Notes under the pieces: model-generated
Told to the model about the DNA's origin: nothing
What the model saw: only the letters and a program-made list of their open reading frames with translations
The model's database searches: none
Position numbers and translations under genes: made by a program
Part shown: positions 38,601-48,082 of the stretch, piece after piece
Layout of the letters: every line of letters starts with the position of its first letter
Numbering within the stretch: position 1 is the stretch's first letter
Assembly (NCBI GenBank): GCA_032718475.1
Contig: JAUCBJ010003286.1
Span: forward strand, 19,030-83,029
Origin: Nemertoderma westbladi
Taxonomy: Eukaryota; Xenacoelomorpha; Nemertodermatida; Nemertodermatidae
DNA: 64,000 nucleotides
Direction: 5' to 3'

Positions 38601-41600
38601 TTATATTTAGAAAGTAATGTAGGAGGAACCGAAACAGTAAATGTTATAATATTTATTATAATAACAATAAAAGCTCTTCATTGGCTTATGGATTTCATCT
38701 TACAAGTACATGATTGCTAATTTGGTTTAATGAAGCCGTCATAAAGGCTTGACATTATTGGTACAGCATTACGGAGAACTCTGAAACAGGTGTGAATGAG
38801 GATTGAGTTCGAGTCCGAGTTCTTTTACTACAGTGCTGTGCGAGTTGTTATACTGTAGTAACTATACAACTTTTTATAATATAATATTTTACATACTTGA
38901 AGAATTCAACGGCTGCTGATGTGTGGTTTCTCCATGATTGCGAGGTTTCGTTTCCGCTCTGCTCCAGACAGTCGTGGGAATTCCATTCGTTATCGCAGGT
39001 AGTCCAGGGAAGTCGGTTGGTGAAGCAATGGGCCAGGTAGTAAACGGCCCAACTTATTAACGTGTTGTAGAAAAAACTCGTGTAAATGTTGATGATGCAA
39101 ATTGCGAATCCAATTCCTAGTAAATAATATAATGAGGAAAAGTGAAAAGAAAATTCCTTACTCGGTTGTGGTGTATCAAGCGAATCTAAATATATATATC
39201 CCACCACCCCAAGATGAATTTAGTTAAGGCTACCAATTAAAGTCATCCCAAAATAGATGAAAATTTCACCAAAAAAAATTATTTTACACCAAATTAAATA
39301 ATGTGACCCCAAAAAAATTATTCAACACCAAATAAAATAAAGTCACACCAAATAAAATTATTCAAACACCAAAATAAATTATTCAAAACCAAAAAAAATT
39401 ATACAATACCAAAACCAATTATTCAATACCAAAATAAATAAATGCTCCCCAAAACCAATATTATTAGCACCAAAATAAATGACAAAAACCCCAAAATAAT
39501 TACAAATTTTCCCAAAACAAATACAGTTTCCCCCAAAACAAATACATTTTAGCCCAAAATAAATACATTTTCCCCCAAAACAAATACATTTTTGCCCAAA
39601 ATAAATACATAATCCCCCAAAATAAATACTATACTACTGCAGCAATAGGCCTTGCACTTCCTGGAAGTTAGACAAAAACTTCAGTACTGCCGTAATACTG
39701 AAACCTGATAACAGAAAAAGTAATAGGCCATAGGCAATAAGAGATACTGTAGGCAATAGGCCTATAGGTACGAATACTGAAACTGTAGTAGGCCTAATAC
39801 TGTAGGTACATAGGTACGAAACCTAATAACAGAATACGTTGTTCTGAAGGCAATAGGCCTATCGGTACGAATACTGAAACTGTAGTAGGCCTAATACTGT
39901 AGGTACATCGGTACGAAACCTAATAACAGAATACGTTGTTCTGAAGGCAATAGGCCTATCGGTACGAATACTGAAACTGTAGTAGGCCTAATACTGTAGG
40001 TACATCGGTACGAAACCTAATAACAGAATACGTTGTTCTGAAGGCAATAGGCCTATCGGTACGAATACTGTAACTGAAGACTGAAGCATGTGCCCATGTG
40101 AAGAATACTAGGATTCAATATAAAATATTTGGTGCTGGAATAATTTTTTTGGTTGACAAGTAATTATTTTTGGGGGATCAATAATTGTTTTTGGGGAATC
40201 AATAATTGTTTTTCGGGGATGAATATTTGTTTTTGGGGGATGAATAATTGTTTTTGGGGGATGAATAATTGTTTTTGGGGGATGAATAATTAATAATAAG
40301 AATACAGTTTATGCGTTTAATAATAAGAATATCTTTTGTTGATTTACATGACAAGCAGATTACAGATTGCAGATTACATGACAATCATTGTGTCCATAAT
40401 TAATTTCGACATTATGACATGTCAATTTGAAAATTTTATTTATTTATTAATAAATAAAAATAACCATATCAACAATAATTAACAGTAAAAAAGTAATTCA
40501 ATCAGAGATTAAATATAATATAATACAATTAATACGATTAAAATGTAATCAGTAGTTACCCAAATCAGCGCCATGCAAACCCGCGCCGTCGCCAAATCCC
40601 AAGCCCCGCCACGGACGCCGACCTCCACGGAGGCCGAGGGAGCTAGACCGGAGGAGCGCGAACTGCAGCCGCCGGCAAACACCCCCTAGCACGCACGCGA
40701 GGCCCCTCTCACGCATACAACCCCGCCGAGCCACAAGTGACTCCGCTAGATGGCGAATTAGTATTTGAGCCTCGGTGCACCAGACACCATTGGTGGTGCC
40801 AACCAGGGGGGTGAAGGCCATCCTCCGGTCGTTGCAGACGGTCTGGTAGTGTCGGTTCTTCAGCCGACACCTCTCCTCCAGGAGAGACGCAGTTGAACGG
40901 TTGGTCTGGACATACGAGGTGGCGTCAGCATTGATAATGCAATGTTGAACGACGCCACCCGTTGATTGGCCCAGACCCCCCGAGCAACCAGGTCTGCCTG
41001 TACGCCCCCCACCTCACGGCCCTCCCGATCCAAGAACCCCCTGGAAAGAGTCACTTCCCAATCAACGCTGGAAGGACCAACCACAGAGGCTATCAGCTCC
41101 CCGAATACCTCCCAGGCCTCATCATGGCGCTTTATCACCAGCCCACCGGACTTGCAGCTCAAAGCATGGGATGTGGAGAATGGGCCCCCACCGGACAATC
41201 AGCGGAGTGCCAGACAATCCTGGAACTCCTCCGGGCTTAAGTCCGTGTTGTCCAGCACCGATGGCTGGGCTGTCAGCCAGCCTCTGGTACTGTGCTGGGT
41301 TGCCCGCTCCACTGTCCACCTTCTGCCGGCGGGTAGCTCCCGTACAGTCGCCTCCTGCTTCGCCATATATGAGGAACAAATCTTCCTCAATAGGCCCAAC
41401 GTGGACACCAAACAGGGATGGGATATACTCTCGCGTGAGTGCTGTCCGTATGGGTATGAGGTCTTCCTCGTCAACAGGTACTACACGCAGGAGGTAGTCC
41501 CGCTCAGCTTGTAGGCATCTCGACATCCCGGTGTGAGCAGTTTGAGGGAACTGTTTGGCGATTTCGGAAAGCCACTCGATACTTTTGACCCAGCCAGCTA

Positions 41601-44600
41601 CTTTATCCTCTACATACTCCTTCCGGCCAACTGTTGAACTGATGTAGCCACCGAGAAACCTCTGTCCCAACACGATCCGGATTCCGGATGGACCAAACAG
41701 CGCCTGTGCCTCGTCCTCGAAACCCGGCTTGACGATTAAGAAGCTCTTAGTCGGCTTTCTAGGTGTATCCTATACCAGGTCCCAGTTTACACAGCTCACG
41801 CCACCAGCTCCAGACCCCCCTGAGTGAGCCGGCTGAGGAGGCGTCGTCTGCATACCAGCACTGTCACTGGGATTCATTAATGGAACCTGATGACACGTCG
41901 AGTGACTCTTGGACATCGTCAGTATATGATCCTGGAACAGGAGAGGAGTCAAATTCCCTGGAGGAGCCCGGAGTAGGGTCAGGTTCCCATGGAGGAGTGG
42001 AGGCGACAGATGTAGCGTCCAAACTGGAGGAGCCAGGAGTGGAGTCAGGATCCCATGGCGGAGTGGAGGCGACCAATGTAGCATCCAAACTGGAGGAGCC
42101 CAGAGTGGAGTCAGGATCCCATGGAGCAGTGGAGGCGACCAAAGTAGTGTCCAAACTGAAGGAGCCCGGAGTGGAGTCAAGATCCCATGGCGGAGTGGAG
42201 GGGACCAATGTAGCATCCAAACTGGAGGAGCCCGGAGTGGAGTCAAGATCCCATGCCGGAGTGGAGGCGACCAATGTTGCGTCCAAACTGGAGGAGCCCA
42301 GAGTGGAGTTGAGATCGCCCGAAGGAGTTGATTCCAAAATGGGTGGGCCCTGGGAGTTGTCAGGTGGGGTGGAGGCAACAGGGGAGGCATGTATGTTGGA
42401 ACCCAGAGATGAGACGGGATGGAGTGAGGCTGAGGCCGTAATCGACCGCAACTTCCTAATCATGGGGATAACACCCCCGCCATATGCTAGCACAGCGATT
42501 GGATCACCCTGGGTCCAACCCTCTTGGCTCCACAGTGGAGGACCTTCACTCCCATGAATATAGAGAGCAGCGTGGCCATTGTAGGCGTTATATAGGAACC
42601 TAGAAGCCCGGTGCCAATATATCCGACAGTTCCAGAGACCGACTGGACGACTGATGCTGTTGAAAGCGTTTGTAACATCGACCAACAGCATTACCTCGGT
42701 ATCCTCCTCCTCAAAAATGGCCGACATTGCGTGGACCGCACCCTCAATGCCAGCCTTTACTCCAGCACAGAGTTGATCGGCCCTACACTGGGCGATGAGG
42801 TCCATTTTGGTTACAAAAGCGATGCAGTTTGATAGAAGCCGATGGTGTTGGCGAGTCGTCGTGCCAACCCAGACACCGCCACTCGGAGCCAGGCACTGTG
42901 TGCTTCATAGCGGGTCAATACGGTGCTCCACCACTCGGCATCACCACCAGCAGGACCAGCGCTGCCACTGAGAGATCGGGCTACCTTCAACACCACCTGT
43001 CCCATAACGTTGACCCCCTCAAAAGGCGGGAGGTCAGGGCAATGTTCGAATGAGTCTGGTGAAACCGCCATTTGGGGTGGATGTTTCGATTGAAGAACAT
43101 CACGGACGGTGACTCCCGGGGGCTGACCCACCGCCTGGGCATTCAGGTCGAGGATACCGCTGGTTTCGTGGTCTGTCGCAGATCGAACCGCCACCCGGTT
43201 CATACCTGCTAGGATTTTCCTATTATAAACTCTTGCTGCGTTATCCATGTTCGAACCATGCGCAAACCGGATAGGAAACTTTGAGTTACAACGTTCGGCC
43301 TCGGTAAGAAGGGAGTCAAACCCACCCATCTCACACATCCCCACACGCCTCAGATGGTCCTTCTAATATCTGGGGTCTTGACCACGTCAGGGTCCCTCTG
43401 GAAGACCATGGCTATGAAGCACATTGGACGCTCTGATGGGAAAACCCCACCTGTAAGATTATCGATTTCCTGAGTGAGGACGTCGACAACCTTTCTCCCT
43501 GCATTTCCTCCCGGGACGATATAACAGCGGCTGGGTAGGCGGGTCAGGCGGGTGTGTCGGTCTTCCCACATTTGGTCTGTAGAGGAAACGGGGCCGTTTA
43601 ACCACACCCCCTCGAACGCAGTCTCCAGAACTTCAGTAGTCGAAAGAACCTGCCGGGGTTGCACTGGAAGTTGGACCTGGGCGACTGGAGGATCAATGGA
43701 ACTCGACTGAACCGAACCGCCTTGGGCCCCATGGACATATAGTTGAGCTATACCTGGGTCACTAAAATGACTGGGGGTCGAAGTAGTCGGGATCAAAGTA
43801 GTCGAAAAAGGGTTTTCACAGTTTCCCGTAGACAAAGGGTACAGCTTCCACAAGGACGCTTCGATCGAACGCAGCCGCATCGGCTAGTTGGGGCACATGA
43901 GCGCACCCCACAGTTACAACAACGTTGGGACCCTTGTTGCATCTCTAACAACTAATTCAATCGAGAAATATAGCGAGTAATACAATATAATAATACATTG
44001 GCTCCAGACAGTCTGGCAGTGTCAAACAGGTTCCACCGGTAATAAATTGATAACGGTAGTAGTGTTTCAAGCCGAAGAAGAGTCCAGTTAGAGAACCGTC
44101 GGTGAGTAGATGTTAGTGAGAAACAGCCGTGGAAGAGTCTAGTTAGAGAACCGTCGGTGAGTAGATGTTAGTGAGAAAGTGAGTTTGTATTCAATAATTT
44201 GAATAATTGTTTTTGGTGAGAGGGCTATTCAATATTGGGGGATGTGAATTGGTGCTACAAAAAAATATATTTGGTGGAAAATAATTTATTTTGGTGTTAA
44301 ATAATCTAATTTGTGGTGGCATTCAATCAGTGGCGTTTAGTTAATAGTACTTGCAAACTATATCTTCATTGACACGCTATTAATTCCTAGTATATAATTA
44401 GAGAGATTTAAAATAACAACCCTTTTTAACATTTATTTTCCAATACAGTCTTCTCTCATTAGCAGTTTCGTTATTGTTATGTACCTGTAATATAAGAGTA
44501 AAGGTGGCGGGAGATTTGAACTTGGGAGGGGGATAGATCGGGTAGGAAATCCTCTTATCTGTAGGCCTACTGTGCTTGTATAATATTAACAATAAATATA

Positions 44601-45796
44601 TACTTACACATATTAATACATACCTACTAATTATTCACATATGTTATATTATATTGTTCCGTTATATGGGCCTCATAAGGATACAAGAGTTATGTTACAA
44701 ATGTGGAAAAAAATTTGATACATACTATTGTTGTAAACTAATTTACAGTTTTCTGTGCTAAATTTGTTATTTTTTATGTTTGTTAATAGTTAGTTAGTAC
44801 TTGCCTTTAAAAAGAGGGCATAATTTATTCCAGACTGTGATGCATCCACTTTTTGTATACTGACCAAGCGATAGTTCCATAAAAAATATAGGCATTCCCC
44901 CAAACACCAACATCAGAAAGTAAGGGATCAAAAACGCACCTGGAGATTGAAAAATGCAATTAGCTTGTATAAGGAAGCAAGTGCCATTAATAGGAAAAAG
45001 ATCGGCCCACGCTAATCTCAGCATTCCACCCGCTGCATGAGCTGTCATTTAGTGCACCTTGGTTTTTGCTCACCTACTCATGAGATAAATAATACATTTA
45101 AGAATGTTGAGTTTATTAAATATAATAAATGTCCTTAAGCGACCAAATATTACTGCAATCTTTAAACGCATATTGTATCTCAGCTGTTTCCAATTAAATT
45201 AAAAAATTGTTATATATTTGGAATACTTGCAACGGTCTAATGATATTAATAATCATGACTAATGTCGGCGAGTGCACTTTCATGTCTCAGGGCGAAACAA
45301 TGTCTTGCAAAACGAAGGAGGCTATGTTCAAATGATGTGACTTTTAAATCCTGAACTTGCTCATACATAACAAAACTCTAATAAAAAAACGTGGATTTAT
45401 ACAAAAAAATTAAACTGCGTGTTAAATACAAAAAATAAAAATTTTACCTCCTCCATTTTGGAAACATATCGTAGGAAAGCGCCATACATTCCCAAGATCA
45501 ACAGCGAATCCTATAACAGAGAGAAGAAAGTCCGCCTTCTTCCCCCATGTCTCTCTTACGCGGGGCCGTTTGGCCGCATCAACCTGAGGTGATTCCTTTG
45601 TTGTTAACTGACCACCCAGTTCGGTGAGTGGAACCGTGAGTGAGTAGGAGTTTCTGTGCACCGGAGAGTCGGATGTCGCTATAATTCCCGAATCCTTGTC
45701 GGTCTCTTGTTGAGGAAGGGGTTGACCTATTGGACCACCTATTGGATCGCCTATCTGCGGTTGAGCTGGGTAGCCGTCATCCAGCAGTGCGTCCAT
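32642..45796 (-). CDS. SLC6A4: Sodium-dependent serotonin transporter-like protein (SLC6 monoamine transporter), 11 coding exons
   Basis: Spliced minus-strand gene encoding about 638 aa. Exons: 45796-45448, 44939-44805, 39116-38897, 38586-38448, 38345-38107, 37600-37489, 37154-37023, 36871-36740, 36466-36266, 35902-35735, 32731-32642. All phases join, and every donor is GT except intron 2 (GC). The protein takes up monoamine with Na+ and Cl- across the plasma membrane. TM1 reads [13 protein letters not shown] with Asp100 at the monoamine-specific position (human SERT Asp98). The EL2 cysteines are C202 and C211, with N-glycosylation sites N217 and N225. [11 protein letters not shown] is TM6 and LITLGLDST is TM8. 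EL2-TM4 ([19 protein letters not shown]) and the C-terminus ([16 protein letters not shown]) are closest to SERT. Pocket differences from human SERT by position: Tyr95 to Phe, Ile172 to Thr, Ala173 to Ser. A dopamine/noradrenaline-type transporter is the alternative. The 2.3-kb gap to GBE1 is a divergent intergenic region. Confidence 0.9.
32857..35235. repeat. CTGTCTGTACCTAGT minisatellite in the last SLC6 intron, about 2.4 kb
   Basis: Tandem units of mostly 15-19 bp, built from (CTGT)2-3 plus ACCTAGT with an optional CAGT. A higher-order duplication is present: a stretch from about 33000 to 33705 is repeated at an exact offset of 706 bp (for example TACCCAGTCTG at 33103 and 33809, and CCTAGACAGTCTGTATG at 33637 and 34343). 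The array fills most of intron 10 (32732-35734) of the SLC6 gene. Confidence 0.96.
35400..35700. repeat. Poly(G) and poly(C) tracts in SLC6 intron 10
   Basis: A 16-bp G run at 35406-35421 and a 30-bp C run at 35647-35676 lie about 240 bp apart. Together they could pair as a G/C stem in RNA or DNA. The rest of the segment is unique. Confidence 0.8.
39235..39630. repeat. CACCAAAATAAAT / CCCCAAAATAAATACA degenerate tandem repeats
   Basis: About 20-25 imperfect units of 15-20 bp, changing from CACCAAA(A/T)AAATTATT at the left to CCCCCAAAATAAATACATT at the right. The complementary motif (TTTTGGTG, TTTTTGGGGGATGAATAATT) occurs at 40140-40290 and 44190-44330, so the RT element in this intron is bracketed by inverted versions of this repeat. 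Confidence 0.8.
39735..40085. repeat. 97-bp tandem repeat, about 3.5 units
   Basis: A 97-bp unit containing GGCAATAGGCCTATCGGTAC and AGTAGGCCTAATACTGTAGG repeats with exact period (TTCTGAAGG at 39842, 39939 and 40036). It lies between the CCCCAAAA repeats and the RT element inside SLC6 intron 2. Confidence 0.92.
40139..40290. repeat. TTTTTGGGGGATGAATAATTG repeats
   Basis: Six or seven tandem units of about 21-22 bp with G4-5 runs, complementary to the CCCCAAAATAAAT array at 39.2-39.6 kb. Four consecutive G4-5 runs could form a G-quadruplex on the plus strand. Confidence 0.8.
40549..43960 (-). mobile_element. Degenerate reverse-transcriptase element inside SLC6 intron 2, palm split by a minisatellite
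   Basis: GC-rich block in AT-rich surroundings; minus strand, same direction as the host gene. In coding order: an N-terminal region (43880-43350), [11 protein letters not shown] (near 43110), a RT fingers segment mostly deleted near 42810, [14 protein letters not shown] (motif A, near 42680), EGWTQGDP (motif B, near 42515), then about 190 extra residues of 22-aa repeats, a TGA at 41866-41864, [11 protein letters not shown] (motif C, near 41855), a frameshift near 41765, [30 protein letters not shown], and a C-terminal domain with [19 protein letters not shown] (near 41150). A further frameshift near 40930 leads to [12 protein letters not shown] and [12 protein letters not shown] (near 40640). 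The family is one seen widely in invertebrates, with HALSC..GG and HLxxRL-type C-terminal boxes. With a deletion, stop and three or more frameshifts, this copy is inactive. Confidence 0.85.
41960..42325. repeat. 66-bp minisatellite inside the RT palm
   Basis: Five and a half units of exactly 66 bp (starts of GGAGGAGCC at 41960, 42026, 42092, 42158, 42224 and 42290). On the minus strand each unit encodes 22 residues such as [20 protein letters not shown]. The period is a multiple of three, so frame is kept across the array from motif B to the stop just before motif C. Confidence 0.95.
44070..44180. repeat. Direct duplication of about 56 bp
   Basis: GAAGAGTC(C/T)AGTTAGAGAACC continuing to GTTAGTGAGAAA occurs twice in tandem at about 44075 and 44131. 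It lies just outside the RT element, upstream in its orientation, and could belong to the element's 5' region. Confidence 0.8.
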
Positions 45797-48082
45797 GTTT
45801 CTGGAGAGAGTTGTAACCTACTGTAGCTAAATTTCCCGCGTGAGTTACCCACCCGTATGACTGAGTGGAGACTTTTCTCAACGTTAACGGCCCAGGTTCA
45901 TTAGTATTTTGCAGAAATGCAGGCTAATAATAATGAATGATCTTCCCTAGACAGTGCCACAGTAACACACCTGTAGAATACTGTAAAATGACCTGTAGGC
46001 TCTATAACGTTCATGTTCAAGATACATAAATAAAATAACAATAATATTAAATTTGAATTATTAATTATTAAATACGTAGGGTTGAGCACAATGGCTGCCG
46101 ATTATTGCTATTGGCAGTTGAGAGGCCATAAGGACGTAAATTATGGACATACTGTACAGTACAATATGTCAGGTAACTTCCAGGTCTTTCTTTTATCTGA
46201 GTCGCTAGCTGAGTGGTTAGAGCGCCATACTTCAATTCTGGAGGTCATCAGTTCGATCCCATCTGGACGTCATTGGCGAATTTGCTAAGACGTGTCCATG
46301 GGAAATTATTATAATAATTAAAATGTGAACACCGTTTAAGCCAATGGGTGATCAATCTAATCTGATTAATCTGATTACATTAATGACACCCACAATGTCC
46401 CGAAGAAATGACTACCTAAAGTTTTTTTTTTTTTTACAAAAAGTTTAAATTGTACAATTTGCATCTACGGAGATATGCCCCTCATATCCTTCCCCGTTCA
46501 GTAGAGATATTGGTTTAATAAGACGAAATTAATTGAAACAGCGAAAATAATAATAAAAATAAGACTGATGGAAGTTAAATGATAAGACCCCAAAGTTAGT
46601 CTACATCAAAATTTAATAAAACACCACCAATTCGTAACCTTGTTGCTACAGTAGGTACAGTAAAATAACAAATCCATGTTGCTAAGGATTAAACATGAAG
46701 TTGAAAGTGATCCTCATCTAATATATTTATATCCACCTTTTTTTAGGTACAGTATTAGGTGAATTAGTTTTTGGTTACCCACTATTTTTACCTAGAATGA
46801 CTGTTTTTACTAGACAGTAGAATATGAAAATGAAAATAAGAAATTCAGTGAAGTGGCATTACAAGAACTTTCCAAAAGGCTATATACCAAATTCATGATT
46901 AATCTTGAACTGCGATTAACAAACAACGCATTCACTATTTGAGAAAGCAAATTATTGTTATTGGTTTATTTAAATACTAATTACCTATTTAAATATTTCG
47001 ACTTAATACCTAAACAATTTAGTAGGTTGGGGATTGTTGGGTTAATGCCTTTCCAATAACCCATCAGCAGTGAACCACTCCAAAGGAAAAGTTGGTTTGG
47101 CTTTGATTGAAAATTATATTCATAGTTATATCTTAATTAAATAGTAAAGAGATTAGAGGAGATTTGGAGGAGCTTATGCTTCTAAATAATGAAAATGTTT
47201 GCTCATGGAATGAGGCTTGGATTAACAGGTACTCGCTGGCTAAGGTTTTTGTGGGAAATAAATAATATCGACTTAACAAATAACAATGATTGAGGTTAAA
47301 CAAGTTGAGATGGGAATTGGGCAATGCGGAAATAAATAACTGCAGTTCAGAAAAGGGTTACCGCAGAAAGGTTACTCGATAGTTCAGTTTGGGTGTGTGA
47401 GAGAGAGAGTGGTGATATTGACAGTACATTTTACAAAACACCTACTTGAAGCAATCAATATTCTTCGTTTCAAATAAATTGTAAAATATCTTGTCGTTGT
47501 GGTTATATCCATTCCCTTGTGTTCACATCTCTTGTCCCAAAGGCGGAGAGGCAGAAGATGTGACACGTGACTCATGAGTTCGAGCCCCTCGCTCAAGGAG
47601 ACCGCATAAGTTTTTATTTCGGCAAGCATGATAACTATAAGTTTCCTCTAGAAACGGATTAGTTCTGAGGAGACCACACTGGAAATAAGTCAGTATTAAG
47701 TGGTTCCTGGCTGACTCTTACTGGAGATGAATGCCAGAGTAGTAGTCTTGTAGTGCGGTGTGGAACTTGAGCTTTATGCCCGAACTACGATTGAAATAGC
47801 GGTACCGGTCCGGTAGTATCAACTGGTAACTGCTGAGCCTGAGAATAATATTAAAAAAAACTATCATGCATTGTAGTTTTTACTAACTGCTTTCTTTCTA
47901 TTGTTCAGCTGTTCTAGTTATATAGTCCAGTAGTCTGATAGTAGGGCCTATTACAGCTGTACAGTACCGGCTGACCGGTACCGGTATTAGCCTACCAGTG
48001 TTATATCAGTAGGGCCTACAGTATATTCGCTCTATTTCGTATTTATCTATTAGGCCTATAATAATTATATGTATGTTACAAA
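45797..48082. other. Divergent intergenic region between the SLC6 gene and GBE1
   Basis: About 2.3 kb separating the two divergent start codons, so it should hold the promoters of both genes; I could not assign core elements. A tRNA-like SINE head lies at about 46205-46270. A T run occurs at 46422-46433. No other gene is supported. Confidence 0.5.
46205..46300 (+). mobile_element. tRNA-like SINE head
   Basis: A box TAGCTGAGTGGTTAGAGCG and B box AGTTCGATCCC lie about 35 bp apart, as in a tRNA. The acceptor arms do not pair well, so this is more likely a tRNA-derived SINE or tRNA pseudogene than a functional tRNA. No flanking target duplication was found. Confidence 0.6.

Noticed and set aside
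41763-42557. 264-aa plus-strand ORF ([15 protein letters not shown] repeats)
   Set aside because: Antisense reading of the 66-bp minisatellite inside the RT element.
47520-47720. tRNA-like segment with AGTTCGAGCCCC
   Set aside because: Only a B-box-like match; no convincing A box or stem pairing.
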